DNA of 40,711 bases from Chloroflexota bacterium (GTDB taxonomy: Bacteria > Chloroflexota > Dehalococcoidia > Lucifugimonadales > Lucifugimonadaceae), in assembly GCA_022564545.1 (NCBI GenBank), contig JADFLG010000011.1, forward strand, positions 1 through 40,711. Reading direction: 5' to 3'. Of this stretch, positions 17,524 through 26,607 are shown piece after piece. The notes under the pieces were generated by a model. That model saw nothing but the letters and a program-made list of their open reading frames with translations. It searched no databases and was not told the DNA's origin. The position numbers and the translations under genes were made by a program. Every line of letters starts with the position of its first letter. The first letter of the stretch is position 1.

Positions 17524-18925
17524 TGAAGTCGTAGCAACCGGCCAGGTGGCCGGGCACCACGCACTGCCGGCGCAGATTGACGCCGATGTCGTTGCGCGGG
17601 AGTTGGTCGCCACCACAATGGGTGCCAGCCGCCGTTTCAAGGCGATCGCATGGACTCTTGGCATTCTCTCGATCGCCGGCATCGTGGCGCTGGTGCTCAA
17701 GTGGATCGACCAGAGCGACGACAGCACCAGGTGGGGCTACGTCGCAGCCCTGGTGACGTTCCTGCTCTCTGTAACCGGCGGTGCACCGATGGTCGCCATG
17801 GCCCCTGTATTTGCGAAGGCCAACTGGGTCCGGCCCGTAACGCGTATCGCAGCTATGTTCTCGTTCGCCGGCGTCGTAACAGTCATCATGTTGATCCCGC
17901 TGGTCGCCCTGCTTCCGCCGCTTGTTACCGAGGGTGCCCGACGCCGGACCATCTGGTTCGAAGCCCCCGATTACTCGCCACACTTCTGGTCGACGCTGGG
18001 CCTTGTGCTGTTGCTTTTCACCGGCCTCGCACTGTTCTACTCGGCTGCGATTCCAGACTTCGCCTCCATGCGCGACCACTCGACTGGCTGGCGTCAGCGG
18101 TGGGGAAAGAAGCTCGCCCGGGGCTGGGTAGGCACCAACGCACAGTGGCGCACGCTCCGTATGCGTATCGGCATGTTTGGAACGTTCTACTTCCTGATCC
18201 TGGTGTTCGTGAACTTCTTGATCACCACTGACTTCGGTCAGAGCCTGGTGCCGGGATGGCGCGACGCCATCTTCCCGATGTACCACACGATCTCATCGCT
18301 CCAGGCTGGTGTGGCCGGTGTCGTCGTGGCCCTGTGGGCGGCGCGGCGTTACATGCATCTCGAAAAATACGTCCACGTCGACGCGTTCTGGTCGCTCGGT
18401 CGCCTTCTATTTGCACTGACACTGTTGTGGGTTTACTTCTTCTATTCGTCGTTCATCGTGTTCTGGTGGGGTCGGTCGGCAACCGACATTGCCACGCTCG
18501 ACCTTCTCATCAAGGGACCGATGATGTATGTGTTTATCGCAGGCATGTTGCTCATCTGGTTTGTGCCGTGGTGGATCCTGATCTGGAATAAGGTGCGGCG
18601 CAGCGTCAACGGAATGGCGATCGGCGCAGCCGTAATTCTGGTCGGTGTGCTACTCGATAGAATCCGCATCTTTGTTCCGGCGTGGTCGGTACCGTCCGAT
18701 CAAATTCACGAGCGGTGGCTGACGAAAATTCCCGGCACGGTCTACCCCGATCTCTTCGACATTCTCATCATGGCCGGAGGAATTTCTCTTGCTGTGCTGA
18801 TCATCATGCTCATGACCCGCGTGATCCCCGTCCTCTCAGTGTGGCAGGTACAGGAATTCAACCTGCTTGCCAAGCCCATCAAGTACATGCGAGGCCACGC
18901 TACGCTGATCGCGAAGCCAGACTAA
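17516..18925 (+). CDS. actF: Alternative complex III subunit F-like, NrfD/PsrC-type membrane protein
   Basis: 469 residues from the ATG at 17516, with AGGAG about 12 nt upstream and an overlap with the actB2 stop. Roughly ten hydrophobic segments are visible. The segment FPMYHTISSLQAGVAGVVVA and the following KLLF-like GRLLFALTLLWVYFFYSSFI and VFWWGR stretch resemble ActF more than ActC. ActF is one of the two NrfD-type integral subunits; its quinone site is uncertain. Here it precedes actC, whereas in the classic order it comes last. Confidence 0.8.
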   Translation: MASEVVATGQVAGHHALPAQIDADVVARELVATTMGASRRFKAIAWTLGILSIAGIVALVLKWIDQSDDSTRWGYVAALVTFLLSVTGGAPMVAMAPVFAKANWVRPVTRIAAMFSFAGVVTVIMLIPLVALLPPLVTEGARRRTIWFEAPDYSPHFWSTLGLVLLLFTGLALFYSAAIPDFASMRDHSTGWRQRWGKKLARGWVGTNAQWRTLRMRIGMFGTFYFLILVFVNFLITTDFGQSLVPGWRDAIFPMYHTISSLQAGVAGVVVALWAARRYMHLEKYVHVDAFWSLGRLLFALTLLWVYFFYSSFIVFWWGRSATDIATLDLLIKGPMMYVFIAGMLLIWFVPWWILIWNKVRRSVNGMAIGAAVILVGVLLDRIRIFVPAWSVPSDQIHERWLTKIPGTVYPDLFDILIMAGGISLAVLIIMLMTRVIPVLSVWQVQEFNLLAKPIKYMRGHATLIAKPD

Positions 18926-18972
18926 TTTCAGCCGCGAATTTGCCCTGACAACCACAGGTACCTGAGTAACAA

Positions 18973-20352
18973 ATGCAACAGCGACGACCCCTAGATCAGG
19001 TCTACACCAACCGTAAGCTTCTCAACGGTCAGCTGGACACGCCCAGGTGGTGGTTGCCGACGGTCTCCATTCTTGGAGTCCTCGTGCTCATCGGCATCGG
19101 CGTGATCGCGATCATGGTCAACAAGGGTTTGGGCGTAACCGGTCTTTCACGGCCTGTGTTCTGGGGCCTGTTCATCACGACTTTCGTTTTCTGGGTCGGC
19201 ATATCGCACGCGGGAATCATGATTTCGGCCATTCTCCGCCTGACACAGGCCGAGTGGCGACGCCCGGTCACGAGAGCGGCAGAACTGTTGACGGTGTTCT
19301 CGCTTTTGACGGCCCTTGTGTTCCCGTTGATTCACGCCGGTCGGCCGTGGCGAATTGCTTACTGGATTACGCCCTACGACCTCGGGCGGGGGATATACCC
19401 GAACATCAGGTCGCCACTGATCTGGGACCCGGTGGCTATTGGCACGTACCTGACGGGGTCGACCCTGTTCCTGTACGTCGCGCTGCTGCCCGACCTGGGA
19501 AATCTCCGTGACCGCACAACGGGCTGGCGGAACTCGCTTTACACCGTCCTTGCTCTCGGGTGGCGGGGTAACCCGCGCCAGTGGAAGTTGCAGACGGTTG
19601 GCGGAATTCTGCTTTCGGCATTGATGCTCCCGATCTTCGTATCGGTCCACTCAATCGTTTCGTGGGACTTCGCTGTTGTGCCTGCGGTCGAAGGGTGGCA
19701 CTCGACTATCTTCGCGCCTTACTTCGTTATCGGCGCCATCCATTCCGGCGTTTCGGCCGTGGTGACGATGATGGCCCTAATGCGGTGGCTGTGGAAGTGG
19801 GACGATTTCATTCGCCCCGAACACTTCGACGCCCTCGCACGCCTTCTGATCGTTGTCGCAACAGCATGGCTTGGCTTCACATTCCTTGAACTGATATTCG
19901 CCGTGTACGGGCAGGACGCTCCCGAGATCGCACTGCGGGAAATGCAGATGTTCCAGTGGCCCTGGAACATGCTCTTCATCATTTTCTTGTTGTGTGCGTA
20001 TCTGATCCCGGTGCCGATGTGGCTGTTCAAGCGAGTCCGGACCAACATCGCCCTGATGTTCTGGACTTCGATTCTTGTGAACATCGGCATGTGGCTGGAA
20101 CGGTTCCTGATTATCGTGCCGGGCCTGTCACGCAGGACCCCGTTCGTGTACGTGTGGGACTCGTACCGCCCGAGCGCTGTCGAATGGACGATACTCATCT
20201 GGTCGTTCTGCTGGGTTACGTTCCTGATGCTGTTGTTCTCAAAGTTCTTCCCGCTCGTGCCGCTGTTCGAGCAGAAGGAGAGCCAGGTATTTACAGATGA
20301 TGTAATGATTGGCCGGGCCAGGGTGCCCGCAATTATTAGGGAAGCTGACTAG
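18973..20352 (+). CDS. actC: Alternative complex III subunit C-like, NrfD/PsrC-type quinol-binding protein
   Basis: 459 residues with about ten transmembrane segments. Features typical of ActC are GLSRPVFWGLFITTFVFWVG, SHAGIMISAILRL, FPLIHAGRPW and YPNIRSPLIWDP, including conserved residues near the proposed quinol pocket (His and Arg of IHAGRPWR). It oxidises menaquinol or ubiquinol and hands electrons to the Fe-S subunit, according to knowledge of the family. It starts 47 bp after actF and is followed 11 bp later by actD. Confidence 0.88.
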   Translation: MQQRRPLDQVYTNRKLLNGQLDTPRWWLPTVSILGVLVLIGIGVIAIMVNKGLGVTGLSRPVFWGLFITTFVFWVGISHAGIMISAILRLTQAEWRRPVTRAAELLTVFSLLTALVFPLIHAGRPWRIAYWITPYDLGRGIYPNIRSPLIWDPVAIGTYLTGSTLFLYVALLPDLGNLRDRTTGWRNSLYTVLALGWRGNPRQWKLQTVGGILLSALMLPIFVSVHSIVSWDFAVVPAVEGWHSTIFAPYFVIGAIHSGVSAVVTMMALMRWLWKWDDFIRPEHFDALARLLIVVATAWLGFTFLELIFAVYGQDAPEIALREMQMFQWPWNMLFIIFLLCAYLIPVPMWLFKRVRTNIALMFWTSILVNIGMWLERFLIIVPGLSRRTPFVYVWDSYRPSAVEWTILIWSFCWVTFLMLLFSKFFPLVPLFEQKESQVFTDDVMIGRARVPAIIREAD

Positions 20353-20363
20353 AGGATTTTCTG

Positions 20364-20876
20364 ATGAGTACGCGTAGCATGCTTGGCCTGTTCCAGGAAC
20401 CTGAACCCGCCGCCGATGCGATGGACGGGCTGAAGGAAGCTGGCTTTGAACTCGGATCATTCGATGTGTTGACAGGCGTCCCATATCCAGAGGGTGCGTT
20501 CGGCGAGCATGTGCCGCAGCACCGCCTGTTCCGCTTTCCTGTGTTTGGAGCGATTATCGGTTTCACGCTGGCAATATTCCTGACCGCGGTAACCCAGCTG
20601 GCCTACCCGGTGGTGACCGGTGGCAAGCCGATCCTGTCGCTCTTTGCAATGCTGATCATCATGTATGAAATGACGATGCTCGCGGCCGTAATCTCATCGG
20701 TGGTCGGCATCATTTTCGAATCCCGGCTCCCAAACATGAAACCTGGAATATACGACCCGAGGATTACCGAGGGCTGGATCGGCGTGGTAGTCACATTCGA
20801 CGACGATTCGCGAATAGCCGACGCTGAGAGCGTGTTCAACAAAGCCGGAGCCCTGGAGATCAAGCACGCTTCATGA
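20364..20876 (+). CDS. actD: Alternative complex III subunit D (DUF3341)
   Basis: 170 residues. The DUF3341 architecture is clear: a small ferredoxin-like cytoplasmic part, two transmembrane helices (about 56-80 and 90-117), then a C-terminal return of the soluble fold ending VFNKAGALEIKHAS. AGAGG stands 9 nt before the ATG. ActD is structural, with no known cofactor. Its stop overlaps the actE start by 4 bp (ATGA). Confidence 0.9.
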   Translation: MSTRSMLGLFQEPEPAADAMDGLKEAGFELGSFDVLTGVPYPEGAFGEHVPQHRLFRFPVFGAIIGFTLAIFLTAVTQLAYPVVTGGKPILSLFAMLIIMYEMTMLAAVISSVVGIIFESRLPNMKPGIYDPRITEGWIGVVVTFDDDSRIADAESVFNKAGALEIKHAS

Positions 20877-21469
20877 TTGCGTTCCCAGCGAACTTCAAGT
20901 CATTGTTCAGGCGCCGTTTCGTCCTGACGGCCGGCCTGCTGTCGCTCGCGGCTGCATCGGTTTCGGCATGTGCCTTCCAGGAATCGAACACCTACCCGGT
21001 CGAGACGTTCTCGGAGATGCACTACTCGCAGTCGTTCAGGTCGCAGGAACCGCCGCGTCTCGCCCCCCCGGCCGAGTCGGTTGTCTTCGCATCGGCCGGT
21101 CATCCCGACACGGTGCTGAACGTTCCGGATAAACGAGAGCGGCCCTACGACCCTGTGGTCGCAGGCAACCTGTTCCGGGTCAACTGTTCGGTCTGCCACG
21201 GAGAAATTGGTCTCGGCGACGGTAAAATTGTCCGGCACCTGACTTCGACTGCCAGCTTCTATGCGACGACGAACGATGGCAAGGTCTACGGAAAACCGCC
21301 CAACCTGGTCGAATCCGCGGCTGAACGCCTGTCGGCGCGCGACACAATGGTCGCGTTCGTGACATCGGGTGGTCGAGTGATGCCCCCGTTCGGCAAACTT
21401 CTGTCGGAAGAAGATATCAGGGACATCGTGAACTACATCTTTGACGATGAGACGGGTCTCAGCCGGTAA
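20873..21469 (+). CDS. actE: Alternative complex III subunit E, monohaem lipoprotein cytochrome c
   Basis: 198 residues. The basic N-terminus, hydrophobic core and lipobox (SVSAC, C33) mark a lipid-anchored periplasmic protein. The single haem motif CSVCH is at 105-109 and the likely axial methionine is M170 in RVMPPFGKL. It carries electrons out of the complex to the terminal oxidase or a soluble carrier. It is the last Act gene; ccmH follows after about 60 bp. Confidence 0.9.
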   Translation: MIAFPANFKSLFRRRFVLTAGLLSLAAASVSACAFQESNTYPVETFSEMHYSQSFRSQEPPRLAPPAESVVFASAGHPDTVLNVPDKRERPYDPVVAGNLFRVNCSVCHGEIGLGDGKIVRHLTSTASFYATTNDGKVYGKPPNLVESAAERLSARDTMVAFVTSGGRVMPPFGKLLSEEDIRDIVNYIFDDETGLSR

Positions 21470-21530
21470 GTCGTCTTAAACGTGCGGCGCACCGCCGTGC
21501 ATGGTCCTGGCACGGGGAAAGTTAAGCTCA

Positions 21531-22139
21531 ATGGCATCCCGGCTTCCGTTCATCGTGATCGGGCCGCGTCCGTCTCTCAGCAACGCTGCTGCAATTTCGC
21601 TTTTGTTGCTGATGCTTGTGATGTTCGCCGCAGCAATCGGCTGCATCCGGGAAGACGATCTCACTCTTGAGCAACGCTCACATCAGCTTGCCGGCCAACT
21701 GATGTGCCCGGTCTGCGATGGGCAGACAATTGATGCCTCGAGCGCCCAGATAGCCCAGGATATGCGAGCGAAGGTACGAGAGCTGCTTGAATCGGGAATC
21801 ACGAACGCCGAGGTAAAGGACTATTTCGTTGTCCGGTATGGCGAAGAGATCCTCGCCGCGCCCGAGGGCGGCGGATTTAACTTGATCGCGTGGATTGTGC
21901 CGTTTTTTATTGCATTCGGGGGAATGGCGATCGCACTGTTGACCGTAAGAAACCTTAAAAGGTCTCACGCCCGGTCTGGTGGTTTGGCTTCGGCCGGCAC
22001 TGGCAGTGCCGGTCTGTCGGAATACCTGGCGCAGGTCGATCGGGACCTCGGTATTTCCGATGCGGCAACCGCCGGTGCAGCGAAAACTAAGAGCCCGAAG
22101 ACCGGAGACCCGGGACCCGGGAAAAAGGAGGCGTCCTGA
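21531..22139 (+). CDS. ccmH: Cytochrome c maturation protein CcmH
   Basis: 202 residues from the ATG at 21531, preceded by GGGAAAG at a good distance; the ATG at 21501 adds ten unlikely residues. A hydrophobic N-terminus (about 21-38) precedes the CcmH/CycL domain with the redox motif LMCPVC (C59, C62), which reduces apocytochrome cysteines before haem attachment. A second membrane helix is at about 121-145, and the tail is long, polar and low-complexity. It couples to ccmF by a one-base overlap (TGATG). Its place behind five- and one-haem cytochrome genes suggests co-expression with its substrates. Confidence 0.9.
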   Translation: MASRLPFIVIGPRPSLSNAAAISLLLLMLVMFAAAIGCIREDDLTLEQRSHQLAGQLMCPVCDGQTIDASSAQIAQDMRAKVRELLESGITNAEVKDYFVVRYGEEILAAPEGGGFNLIAWIVPFFIAFGGMAIALLTVRNLKRSHARSGGLASAGTGSAGLSEYLAQVDRDLGISDAATAGAAKTKSPKTGDPGPGKKEAS

Positions 22140-24214
22140 TGGCCGATCTCGGGGTAATGGCCCTTCTACTCGGATTGGCGCTCAGTGCCTACTCGGTGAT
22201 CGGATCAGCGATCGGCGTGAAAATCGGCATGCCAGCGCTGATCGTGAGCGCTCGCCGCGCCCTGTACATGACCACTCTCGCAGCAGCCGTGGCGTCGGCT
22301 GCGTTGATCAACGCTTTTGTTCAGAACGATTTTTCCATCAAGTATGTCGCCGATCACTCGAATTCGGTCATGGAACGTGCGTTCGTCTGGGTTGCGTTCT
22401 ATTCGGGCAACGAGGGGTCGCTGTTATATATCGTCCTCGCGCTCAGCATCATGTCGGCGCTTGCCATCCGGTTCGCACCGAAACGCATGGCGCCCAGTAT
22501 GCCGTGGACCATTGCCGTCCTTGCGGCTGTGCAGCTTTTCTACTTCTTCGTGCTGTCCTTCTTCGCGAGTCCGTTCGAACTCCTCGAAACTATCCCGGTC
22601 GATGGTCGCGGCATCAATCCGCTGCTCACCCACCCCGGGATGTTCAGCCACCCGCCAATGCTGATGGGGGGACTGATTGCCATAACCATTCCGTTTGCGT
22701 TCGCATCGGGAGCCCTGATCTCAGGCAACTATGGTGACGACTGGGTCGATGTGGCCCGAGTTTCTGCAATCCTCAGCTGGGGCGTTCTCGGGGCAGGATT
22801 GCTTTTAGGGGCCTGGTGGGCCTACACGATTCTCGGCTGGGGCGGCTACTGGGCATGGGACCCGATAGAAAACGTCGCGCTCATGCCCTGGCTGGTACTT
22901 ACCGCTTTTATCCACTCGATCATGGTCCAGAAACGCCGTGGGATGTTCCGGATGTGGAACGTGGCGCTGCTGAACATCGCATTTGTGCTGGCGCAGCTGG
23001 GGATGTTCATAAACCGTGGCGGGCCGGTAGTCAGCGTCCACTCCTTCGCTTCCTCGACCCTCGGGGTAATCTTTCTTTCGTTCATGCTGCTGAGCCTGGT
23101 ATTTGCCTTCGGCCTGTTCCTGTGGCGGATGCCCCAGTTGAAATCGGAACGTGCAATGGAATCGTTCATGTCGCGCGAGGCCTCGTTCCTGGTGAACAAC
23201 TTCCTGCTCCTCTCCGTCATGGCGGTGACCCTCTGGGGCGTCGTGTTCCCGCTGTTTTCCGACCTGGCACGAGACGTTTCGGTGAGCGTGTCGGCCCCTT
23301 ACTTTAACCGCGCAAACGGACCGATCTTGCTGGGGATCGTTTTGATGATGGGGGTCGGGCCGCTGCTGCCGTGGCGCAAGTCGTCGGCGCGATCGCTAAA
23401 GAAGTGGTTTATATGGCCGGTCGCCATAGGCGTGCTCACGATCGTCGTGCTTGTAGCCTTTGGCGTGAAGCGGCCTGTGGCAATATTCTCGTTCGGAGTC
23501 GTTGCCTTCGTGGCGACTTCGATCATGCAAGAGTGGTGGCGAGGAACTGCTGCCCGGCACCGGGGCGGTGAAAACTGGGCGCTGGCCTGGTGGCGGCTTG
23601 TGAACGGAAACCGGCCTCGCCACGGTGGCTACATAGTTCATCTTTCGATACTGATGCTTGGTCTCGGGATCATTGGCACGAATTTCTACCAGCAGCGCAC
23701 CGATGGAGCGCTTGCACTGGGCGAAAGCCTTGTGATCGACAACTACCGGATCGAGTACGTCGACAACGGCAATTCGAACCGGCCAGACCGGATCGCGCAG
23801 TGGGCCGACTTGTCGATATATCGCATCGACACCGCGGACTACGCGACCGAGATTTCATTCGCCCGGGCGCAGGGATCAGATGGATTTACCCTGAAAGACA
23901 GTACGCCGCGGCCGAACGACCGGCTGATCGGCCAGATCCAGCCGTGGCACGGTTTTTACCCCGATTTCAACATGGCGTCGGTACGTTCAGGCATCAGATC
24001 GACGATTGTCGAAGACCTGTACGTGATCCCCCGTGACTTCCTTTCCGATGGGCGAGTTTCGCTGGCCGTGAGTATTAACCCGCTGGCGTGGTGGTTGTGG
24101 GCCTCAGGGCCGTTTTTCATCCTCGGGACTATGGTGGCTCTATGGCCCCAGCCCGCGGTAGAGCGCCGGCCTGCCAGAAGCAAAGTCAGAACCATGGCGG
24201 TCGGTGAAGTCTGA
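22139..24214 (+). CDS. ccmF: Cytochrome c haem lyase subunit CcmF
   Basis: 691 residues with many transmembrane segments. The haem-handling WWD domain is intact at about 231-246 (ILGWGGYWAWDPIEN), and the conserved FSHPPMLMGG and a histidine at H171 precede it. CcmF takes haem from CcmE and, with CcmH, joins it to CxxCH cysteines. AAAAAGGAGG precedes the ATG, a strong ribosome site. The C-terminal 200 residues carry a periplasmic loop as in other CcmF proteins. CcmA, B, C, D and E are not in the window. Confidence 0.93.
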   Translation: MADLGVMALLLGLALSAYSVIGSAIGVKIGMPALIVSARRALYMTTLAAAVASAALINAFVQNDFSIKYVADHSNSVMERAFVWVAFYSGNEGSLLYIVLALSIMSALAIRFAPKRMAPSMPWTIAVLAAVQLFYFFVLSFFASPFELLETIPVDGRGINPLLTHPGMFSHPPMLMGGLIAITIPFAFASGALISGNYGDDWVDVARVSAILSWGVLGAGLLLGAWWAYTILGWGGYWAWDPIENVALMPWLVLTAFIHSIMVQKRRGMFRMWNVALLNIAFVLAQLGMFINRGGPVVSVHSFASSTLGVIFLSFMLLSLVFAFGLFLWRMPQLKSERAMESFMSREASFLVNNFLLLSVMAVTLWGVVFPLFSDLARDVSVSVSAPYFNRANGPILLGIVLMMGVGPLLPWRKSSARSLKKWFIWPVAIGVLTIVVLVAFGVKRPVAIFSFGVVAFVATSIMQEWWRGTAARHRGGENWALAWWRLVNGNRPRHGGYIVHLSILMLGLGIIGTNFYQQRTDGALALGESLVIDNYRIEYVDNGNSNRPDRIAQWADLSIYRIDTADYATEISFARAQGSDGFTLKDSTPRPNDRLIGQIQPWHGFYPDFNMASVRSGIRSTIVEDLYVIPRDFLSDGRVSLAVSINPLAWWLWASGPFFILGTMVALWPQPAVERRPARSKVRTMAVGEV

Positions 24215-24579
24215 TGGCAATTGCCCTGGGCACCCTGCTCGCCCTGATTGCCGTCGTTGTCGTCGCGTACCCGTTTCTGGGTTCGAAGCGATATCGGTTG
24301 GCACCGGAAAGGTTCGTAAACCGCGAAAAACTTCGTGCGGAGCGACTGCGGGTTTATCGCAAAATTAGTGATCTCGAAGCCGATCACTCGTCTGGCGACC
24401 TGACAGGGTCCGATTTTCAGTCGCAGCGCGATCAACTGCGAGTTACAGCAGCAAAGTTACTGCGAGAAGAATCAGGGCCGAACGGCCCGACGAACGACCG
24501 TGACGAACAGCTAGAAAAAGAGATTTCCCGCATGCGAGAACGTTCCGCACGCTCATCAGGGAGCAGGGACCAGTCATAA
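24214..24579 (+). CDS. Small membrane-anchored coiled-coil protein in the ccm operon
   Basis: 121 residues. One N-terminal transmembrane helix (about 3-22) is followed by a basic helical domain with YRKISDLEADHSSGDLTGSD, which resembles the opening of CcmI-type proteins (L-x-D-x-x-x-G-x-L/I). It is too short for full CcmI and has no TPR part. Inferred role: an accessory in delivering apocytochrome c. The start overlaps the ccmF stop (TGATG) and the stop overlaps the next gene (TAATG), so it is fully embedded in the operon. Confidence 0.75.
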   Translation: MAIALGTLLALIAVVVVAYPFLGSKRYRLAPERFVNREKLRAERLRVYRKISDLEADHSSGDLTGSDFQSQRDQLRVTAAKLLREESGPNGPTNDRDEQLEKEISRMRERSARSSGSRDQS

Positions 24580-25850
24580 TGAACGGCCACTCCTCAGTAA
24601 TCACAAAAAATATACCTCTGGCCTGGCCGGTCCGGCTGCCGGGGTTTTTCTTGATCGCCACCGTGCTCATTTCGTTTGGTTTTGTCGGTTTTGGCGGGCT
24701 GTCAACCGTCAACGCCCAGTCGTTCCAGAGCGAAATCAAGGGGGTGGTGGTCAACGGCACCGAGGGCGGCGTCGTTCCCACGGATTTCACCGTCGAATTA
24801 TTTTCGGTGGACGAAGCGGCAAACCAGATCATTGAGCAGGTATCGACAACGGTCGGTGCCGACGGGACGTTCAGCTTCGGAAATCTTATTTCAAGCCCGG
24901 GCATCACTTTCCGCGTTGTTGCCGATGCAGGCGACTACACACCTTCTGTCGACCTGTCGGGCGTCGAAAACTGGACCAACGTTCGCCTGACGATCTACGA
25001 TGAGACAACTTCTCTTGATGACATCTCGGTCACTTCATACGTGATGATGATTCCCACGATCGACGCACGGTCTCGCCAGGCAGGCATTCTCACAGTCATC
25101 AACATCAGCAACCGCGGCGACAGGGTGTGGATCCCCGACCTTGAAGATCCTGGACTGACCGGACTCGACCTGCTGCGTTTCAACCTGCCAGACGGGTTTT
25201 CCGATCTTTCCGTCGAGTCCGAACTGCCCTCAGGCAACATCCTCGAGATCAACACCGGGTTTGCGATGACCAACCCCGTTCCGCCCGGCGATGCCGCCAT
25301 CTTGATGAGTTACATCATCTCGTACGAGGGCGACGGGTTCGAATTCACGCTCAAGCTGCCTTACGGTGCAGACCAGGTCCGGTTGTTGCTGCCCGATGGC
25401 GGGGGCACGATCGCCGGCAAGGGATTCGGGTCAATCGAATCCGTCGTTGTCACTGACAGCGTGTTCAATTCCGTCGAAGGCGATGACTATCCTGCCGGCG
25501 ACGAAATCGCAATCGTTTTTTCAGGGATGCCGCAGCCAACGCCCCTGCAAACACTGTCCGATTTCTTCCAGGGCCGGACATATGTGATCGTAATCATCTG
25601 GGTGGTCGGCGTCGCGTTGCTCGGAATCCTTGGATACGCGATGTACTCTTCACGCAAGAACGCTGTCAGGAGCAGCGAACGCGACGATGAATTTTCAAGC
25701 CGCGCCGACATCGTCGCTGAGATTGCTTCCCTTGACGAGGAGTTCGAAGGCGGCGAGGTCGATGAAGACCAGTACCGCGATCGGCGTGATGAACTGAAAC
25801 GACTGGCGCTGGAATCCGAAGATGCGGCCCCGGCACAGCATCCAGAGTAG
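24579..25850 (+). CDS. Exported membrane-anchored beta-domain protein with SHOCT-like tail
   Basis: 423 residues. A signal or anchor helix (about 17-45) precedes a periplasmic beta-rich part whose beginning resembles a carboxypeptidase regulatory-like domain (IKGVVVNGTEGG, then a GADGTFSFGN turn). A second transmembrane helix lies at about 331-353, and the cytoplasmic tail has an acidic short helical module (LDEEFEGGEVDEDQYRDRRD) like SHOCT or CcmI-type coiled coils. Function is unknown. Its location between ccm genes and a TlpA-like protein suggests a part in cytochrome c assembly or its envelope scaffolding. It begins one base inside the preceding stop. Confidence 0.75.
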   Translation: MNGHSSVITKNIPLAWPVRLPGFFLIATVLISFGFVGFGGLSTVNAQSFQSEIKGVVVNGTEGGVVPTDFTVELFSVDEAANQIIEQVSTTVGADGTFSFGNLISSPGITFRVVADAGDYTPSVDLSGVENWTNVRLTIYDETTSLDDISVTSYVMMIPTIDARSRQAGILTVINISNRGDRVWIPDLEDPGLTGLDLLRFNLPDGFSDLSVESELPSGNILEINTGFAMTNPVPPGDAAILMSYIISYEGDGFEFTLKLPYGADQVRLLLPDGGGTIAGKGFGSIESVVVTDSVFNSVEGDDYPAGDEIAIVFSGMPQPTPLQTLSDFFQGRTYVIVIIWVVGVALLGILGYAMYSSRKNAVRSSERDDEFSSRADIVAEIASLDEEFEGGEVDEDQYRDRRDELKRLALESEDAAPAQHPE

Positions 25851-25883
25851 TTCGGCGTGTCCGAAGGACCGGAAAAGTAAACC

Positions 25884-26456
25884 TTGGGCCAGAGACGTTC
25901 AGTTCTGATAGGAGTCGGAGTACCGGTCCTGCTTGTACTTGCGCTGTTGGCGTGGGGCGTAGCCCAGAACGACGGTCGGGCCGGCAGACCTGGCGTGAAC
26001 GACAGCTTCGGCGAGGTCAAGCTGTCTACCGACCCGATGGCTGACTTCGAACTGACCACCCTGGCCGGTGACGTTGTTTCGATCGCAGACTACCGGGGCA
26101 AGGTCGTAATGGTCGACTTCTGGTCCTCGTGGTGTGCTCCCTGCCGGGCGGAAGGCCCGGTCCTGGCCGAAACGTACAGGACCTGGCGTGACAGGGGTGT
26201 CGAGTTCATAGGAATTGCCATCTGGGATGCAGAAGGGCCGGTCCTTGATTTCATCGAGTTGAATGGAATCGAGTATGTGAATGGAATCGATGCGTCGGGA
26301 CTGACAGCCGTAGATTTCGGTGTGACTGGCATTCCCGAAAAATTCTTCGTCAATCCCGACGGCAGGATCGTCAGGAAAGTGATCGGACCAAACACACGCG
26401 AAACGCTCGACAGCATTCTCACCGACATGACCAATGACGCACTGGGAATCCGTTAA
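25884..26456 (+). CDS. TlpA/ResA/CcmG-like thiol-disulfide oxidoreductase
   Basis: 190 residues from the TTG at 25884, with GGAAAAG 6-7 nt upstream. An N-terminal membrane anchor (about 8-27) is followed by a thioredoxin fold with the active site WCAPC (C84, C87) and a cis-proline loop, TGIPEKFF. Proteins of this type keep apocytochrome CxxCH cysteines reduced outside the membrane, matching its place at the end of the ccm run. It could be named CcmG or ResA; the sequence does not settle which. Confidence 0.88.
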   Translation: MGQRRSVLIGVGVPVLLVLALLAWGVAQNDGRAGRPGVNDSFGEVKLSTDPMADFELTTLAGDVVSIADYRGKVVMVDFWSSWCAPCRAEGPVLAETYRTWRDRGVEFIGIAIWDAEGPVLDFIELNGIEYVNGIDASGLTAVDFGVTGIPEKFFVNPDGRIVRKVIGPNTRETLDSILTDMTNDALGIR

Positions 26457-26457
26457 T

Positions 26458-26518
26458 CGCCGGGCGTAGAACCTGGGCGACATTAGCGAACTCCGCCGGG
26501 CATGCCAGGGCATGGGGT
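26458..26518 (+). repeat. Dispersed repeat, family 2, forward copy
   Basis: Reads CGCCGGGCGTAG and onward through CCGGGCATGCCAGGGCATGG, matching the 65-bp unit tandemly repeated at 28791-28979 in its two ends and centre. It starts two bases after the TlpA-like gene's stop codon. Confidence 0.6.
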
Positions 26519-26543
26519 GTGAACGATGTAAGAGGCTCTGGTC

Positions 26544-26592
26544 TGCCCCGCTGAGCTGCATACGGGACCATGCACGCCTCGTGCGCCCGGTG
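26544..26592 (-). repeat. Dispersed repeat, family 2, inverted copy
   Basis: Begins TGCCCCGCTGAGCTGC and ends CGCCTCGTGCGCCCGGTG, the reverse complement of the family 2 unit. With the forward copy at 26458 it makes an inverted pair in the space between two convergent genes and could fold into a large two-way terminator, which is inferred. Confidence 0.5.
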
Positions 26593-26607
26593 CCAAATGC
26601 AAACCCC

